Positions 5,701-6,540 of a DNA stretch of 6,540 bases are shown piece by piece. The notes under the pieces were generated by a model, which worked only from the letters and a program-made list of their open reading frames with translations, searched no databases and was not told where the DNA came from. The position numbers and the translations under genes were made by a program. This DNA is from Pseudomonadota bacterium (GTDB taxonomy: Bacteria > Pseudomonadota > Alphaproteobacteria > Rs-D84): contig JAUNMD010000056.1 in NCBI GenBank assembly GCA_030531915.1, positions 1 to 6,540 of the forward strand. The letters are read 5' to 3'. Position 1 is the stretch's first letter. Each line of letters opens with the position of its first letter.

Positions 5701-6540
5701 TGGCATTGACGTATACCCTGGGCAGTAACTGTTCGCCGGACATTCCGCAACATTGTGATACAACATACGATTTGTTGACGTGTTGCAGTATGTTTCAGAA
5801 TACTTGTCGACCAAATACCAACCCGCATTTACTTGGGTATAATACTTGCCGCCACCAACATCATATTTACCAGTTGTTGCGTTATAACCAACGCTTTCAA
5901 CCGAGAAATTACCCGCATCGTTCTTGAACGAATAGTTCGCACTGCACGACGTTATCGCGGTTAAACCTGTTGACCAACCCTGATTTTTGATAGACACCAA
6001 TGTCGGATTCAAATAATCATCAGGATACGTTGTACGTGCGGTTGTGGAATTCGCCGGCGGACACGCCGTTGGTGAATTTGTCGCACCATATTTAACAGAC
6101 GCCGATGGGCAGAAATTTATGGCAGGGCACTTTGTCTGTGTGCTGTCCTTGGCCGCGGCGATATATTGACCCGCCGTCGTCTGAACCGCACATTCCGATT
6201 CCTGCGTTGCCGCCGCACCATTTACATAGATGCTGGGGCACTTTGTACGCGCCAACGTTGCATTCTGGGCAACGGTGGTTGACGCCGCGGTACGGCCATA
6301 GTACCCCGTACCAACCATCACGCACGCCGTGCCGGCCGTCGCGACATACTGCGTACCCGAACATGTCGTTTTGCATGATGCCACGCCCGCATGTGATGCC
6401 GCGGTTGTGCCACTGTTTTTGTACCCATTTGCCGTCGCACACGCTGTGCACGCCGCCGCCCCAGCATCAGAATACAGGTTGTCATCACATACACCACAGC
6501 TGGATGTACCACCATAGTTCACTGTATGCGCTACTTTGAA
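2743..6540 (-). CDS. Giant cysteine-rich repeat protein, probably surface or secreted (5' end beyond window)
   Basis: The frame is open for 1265 codons, from the right edge to TAA at 2743-2745. The first possible start in view, a GTG at 6520-6522, lies inside repeat sequence and is not the true start. By hand count there are about 73 cysteines, set in Ser/Thr/Ala/Gly/Tyr-rich spacers with many CxxC and CP motifs such as SCTACP, GYYCPGG and GGWCPGG. This resembles extracellular disulfide-rich repeats of the GCC2/GCC3 (ephrin-receptor-like) or EGF-like type. Visible order: an N-terminal partial repeat; module A1 (5464-6240); a spacer; modules B1 (4954-5226) and B2 (4630-4908); module A2 (3808-4581); two further motif units; a less regular region with FSASALDNGSMTASYC; and a cysteine-free 61-residue tail from 2928. 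Export is inferred from composition, since the signal peptide would lie upstream. A terminator touches the stop codon. The specific function, whether adhesin, surface layer or decoy, is unknown. Confidence 0.92.
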   Translation of the reverse strand, partial: FKVAHTVNYGGTSSCGVCDDNLYSDAGAAACTACATANGYKNSGTTAASHAGVASCKTTCSGTQYVATAGTACVMVGTGYYGRTAASTTVAQNATLARTKCPSIYVNGAAATQESECAVQTTAGQYIAAAKDSTQTKCPAINFCPSASVKYGATNSPTACPPANSTTARTTYPDDYLNPTLVSIKNQGWSTGLTAITSCSANYSFKNDAGNFSVESVGYNATTGKYDVGGGKYYTQVNAGWYLVDKYSETYCNTSTNRMLYHNVAECPANSYCPGYTSMPLCSTGTHNDEMGKYACSSLGNGYNYSPAKSGAATACYLTTTAGKFVAESKAAESTCAAGGWCAGVTKVNYESTGGRTLCSSLTGVSVSGGTYTSAAGATANTACKYTAPSKTITGCKTVTTNTVTYSGTAWPATTYGVTAYGGYIISGNNTAAATCSQCGTAKYSAGGTATSCSSCPNADSGWTVTSPAGSTAYTACYEYQTPVNCASGSVKRAASSATAYSSTISLLSTLKSKAGYYASTTATSCTICPAGSSCAASATAPTTCANWTYAASTGQASCTACPALTSGWAKADSTGTGWKSHTSCVQTSPTPTNCAGGNLKQVAASNGATTWGASAVNSALSSKAGYYVNGTACSACTGATYYGGGTATSCTACPSIYTSNTTAAKSKVEQCEVKTTGGYYIKAAKDDTQTPCDGGYYCPSTTVAYGSTSTQTACPVPADHKRATIPAEYYASSIARTYIAMSGRASAITQCQVLNTYNGTRGSLYDYLAYNTTTQKYDVQGTVLWFKANPGYYLTKATGCGTYAYYGKAVECDKNAYCPGKDAVVCNSSNQATVQVEKFGLELCSALGNGKYATSDGGAAANSTAACYLTTTAPNFVAAAGAAESACTAGGWCPGGVKVAYGSTGGRNTCPTNYPSSAAKSNSNLDCYVTTAAGKYVATVGAGQVNCAGTGYYCPGGTNVYSGAYGSRLTTGGRTQCPAGYRDLVATVSTTKEAQCTMNVAGGKFVKVAKESAASGTCDAGSAKAAHSVTYGNTSSCAACTGATYAASTGQTSCTACPTAKTYASAVTGYGYWNAGKDGDHTISGGCYADFSASALDNGSMTASYCYLGTDGDYGNTTSSKGAGFGCWVNVANLKCNAGYYNAKANAGSGQPGYVTRTSLLAEACVGVGAGYYSAADVLTRSQCPTGLTTIGYGAGADEVTDCGRILHFGDDKLYLRSGKKTTPSLNVKIGDTTYYGNMTAGTGKGKLRLKSGSTTYSVHDDSM
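2746..2928 (-). other. Cysteine-free C-terminal tail domain of the giant protein (61 aa)
   Basis: After the last cysteine (2929-2931) the composition changes sharply. The tail has GRILHFGDDKLYLRSGKK, then TPSLNVKIGDTTYYGNMT, then GKGKLRLKSGSTTYSV, and ends HDDSM. It is Lys/Asp/Tyr-rich with alternating hydrophobic residues that suggest beta strands. The position and change of style suggest a C-terminal anchoring, sorting or capping domain. It has no LPxTG motif, no terminal membrane helix and no positively charged tail. The assignment is inference. Confidence 0.6.
3808..4581 (-). repeat. Module A2 of the giant protein (258 aa)
   Basis: It runs from CPSIYTSN to STGGRNTC. Counterparts of the A1 landmarks are CPSIY, TTGGYYIKAAKD, YGSTSTQTACP, YNTTTQKYDV, NPGYYLTKA, VECDKNAYCPG, SALGNGKY, CYLTTTAPNFVA, TAGGWC and STGGR. 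It is one residue shorter than A1, so order and length are conserved despite divergence. Confidence 0.85.
4630..4908 (-). repeat. Module B2 of the giant protein (93 aa)
   Basis: It begins CANWTYAASTGQASCTACP and continues through TSGW, TPTNCAGG and SSKAGYYVNGTACSAC, with the same cysteine order and nearly the same length as B1. It leads through one TGATYYGGGTATSC unit directly into module A2. Confidence 0.8.
4954..5226 (-). repeat. Module B1 of the giant protein (91 aa)
   Basis: It begins CGTAKYSAGGTATSCSSCP and continues through DSGW, TPVNCASG, a Ser-rich stretch and SKAGYYASTTATSCTIC. It aligns in order with B2, which starts 46 bases further along the gene. Confidence 0.8.
5464..6240 (-). 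repeat. Module A1 of the giant protein (259 aa)
   Basis: It runs from CPSIYVNG to STGGRTLC. Landmarks shared with A2 in the same order are CPSIY, TTAGQYIAAAKD, YGATNSPTACP, YNATTGKYDV, NAGWYLVDK, AECPANSYCPG, SSLGNGY, CYLTTTAGKFVA, AAGGWC and STGGR. These show an in-frame internal duplication, well diverged in sequence. Confidence 0.85.

Larger units (their letters stand above)
3484..6192 (-). repeat. Six copies of a C-x(19-21)-C motif in the giant protein
   Basis: The motif has the form C-x3-T-T-A-G-K-[FY]-[VI]-A followed by a Lys/Asp/Ala-rich end and a second Cys. Copies lie at 6127-6192, 5533-5595, 4462-4527, 3877-3939, 3697-3759 and 3484-3552. Each of the first five is followed by a CP or CA pair a few residues later (for example GGWCPGG) and then by a YG-containing stretch. 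The sixth lacks the middle Cys but keeps AHSVTYGNTSSC. The right edge of the window reads FKVAHTVNYGGTSSC, which looks like the end of a seventh unit. Confidence 0.85.

Noticed and set aside
6520..6522. GTG as the start codon of the giant protein
   Set aside because: The frame stays open to the window edge and the residues upstream (FKVAHT) match the repeat copy AKAAHS, so the GTG is internal and the gene is cut by the window.
2868..6539. Many plus-strand and out-of-frame open frames within the giant gene
   Set aside because: The long cysteine-rich frame with consistent internal repeats explains the region; the others are Cys/His/Arg-rich shadows without start signals.
1..6540. Functional operon linking secA with the giant exported protein
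   Set aside because: They share a strand but are separated by about 1.7 kb with two plus-strand genes and several terminators, so they are independent units.

Overview
The window reads as a stretch of bacterial chromosome, most likely from an alphaproteobacterium or a similar Gram-negative organism, probably uncultured and perhaps host-associated. The evidence is a typical proteobacterial-type SecA N-terminus, classic sigma-70 promoters and Shine-Dalgarno sites, and intergenic DNA full of short palindromic repeats starting TTGTCATTCC or TGTCATTGCGAG, a style familiar from alphaproteobacterial and other bacterial genomes. The taxonomic call is an inference.

Layout. (i) 1-1017, minus: the first 339 codons of secA, cut by the left edge. 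(ii) 1018-1161: a compact divergent promoter region whose two -35 boxes overlap, one firing left into secA and one right into a 71-aa orphan gene (1162-1377) that has its own terminator. (iii) 1378-1742: a repeat-rich spacer with a palindromic repeat, the terminator, an inverted pair of TGTCATTGCGAG-type repeats and a near-perfect promoter. (iv) 1743-2216, plus: a 157-aa unrecognised protein, apparently monocistronic and closed by a strong terminator. (v) 2217-2742: a convergent intergenic region made largely of palindromic elements, including a 154-bp inverted-repeat element and two copies of a 45-bp near-palindrome. (vi) 2743-6540, minus: the 3' part (1265 codons) of a giant cysteine-rich repeat protein, open through the right edge, so its start and any signal peptide are not visible.

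The most striking object is the giant protein. It has about 73 cysteines in 1265 residues, Ser/Thr/Ala/Gly/Tyr-rich spacers, two diverged copies of a ~259-residue module, two copies of a ~92-residue module, six copies of a C-x(19-21)-C motif (a seventh probably cut by the right edge), and a cysteine-free 61-residue C-terminal tail. It resembles extracellular disulfide-rich repeat proteins of the GCC2/GCC3 (ephrin-receptor-like) or EGF-like type, and a surface or secreted role is inferred. SecA is the general secretion motor, but its proximity to this gene looks incidental: the two are far apart, with separate transcription units between them. I see no CRISPR array, tRNA, rRNA, transposase or recognisable defence or biosynthetic operon.
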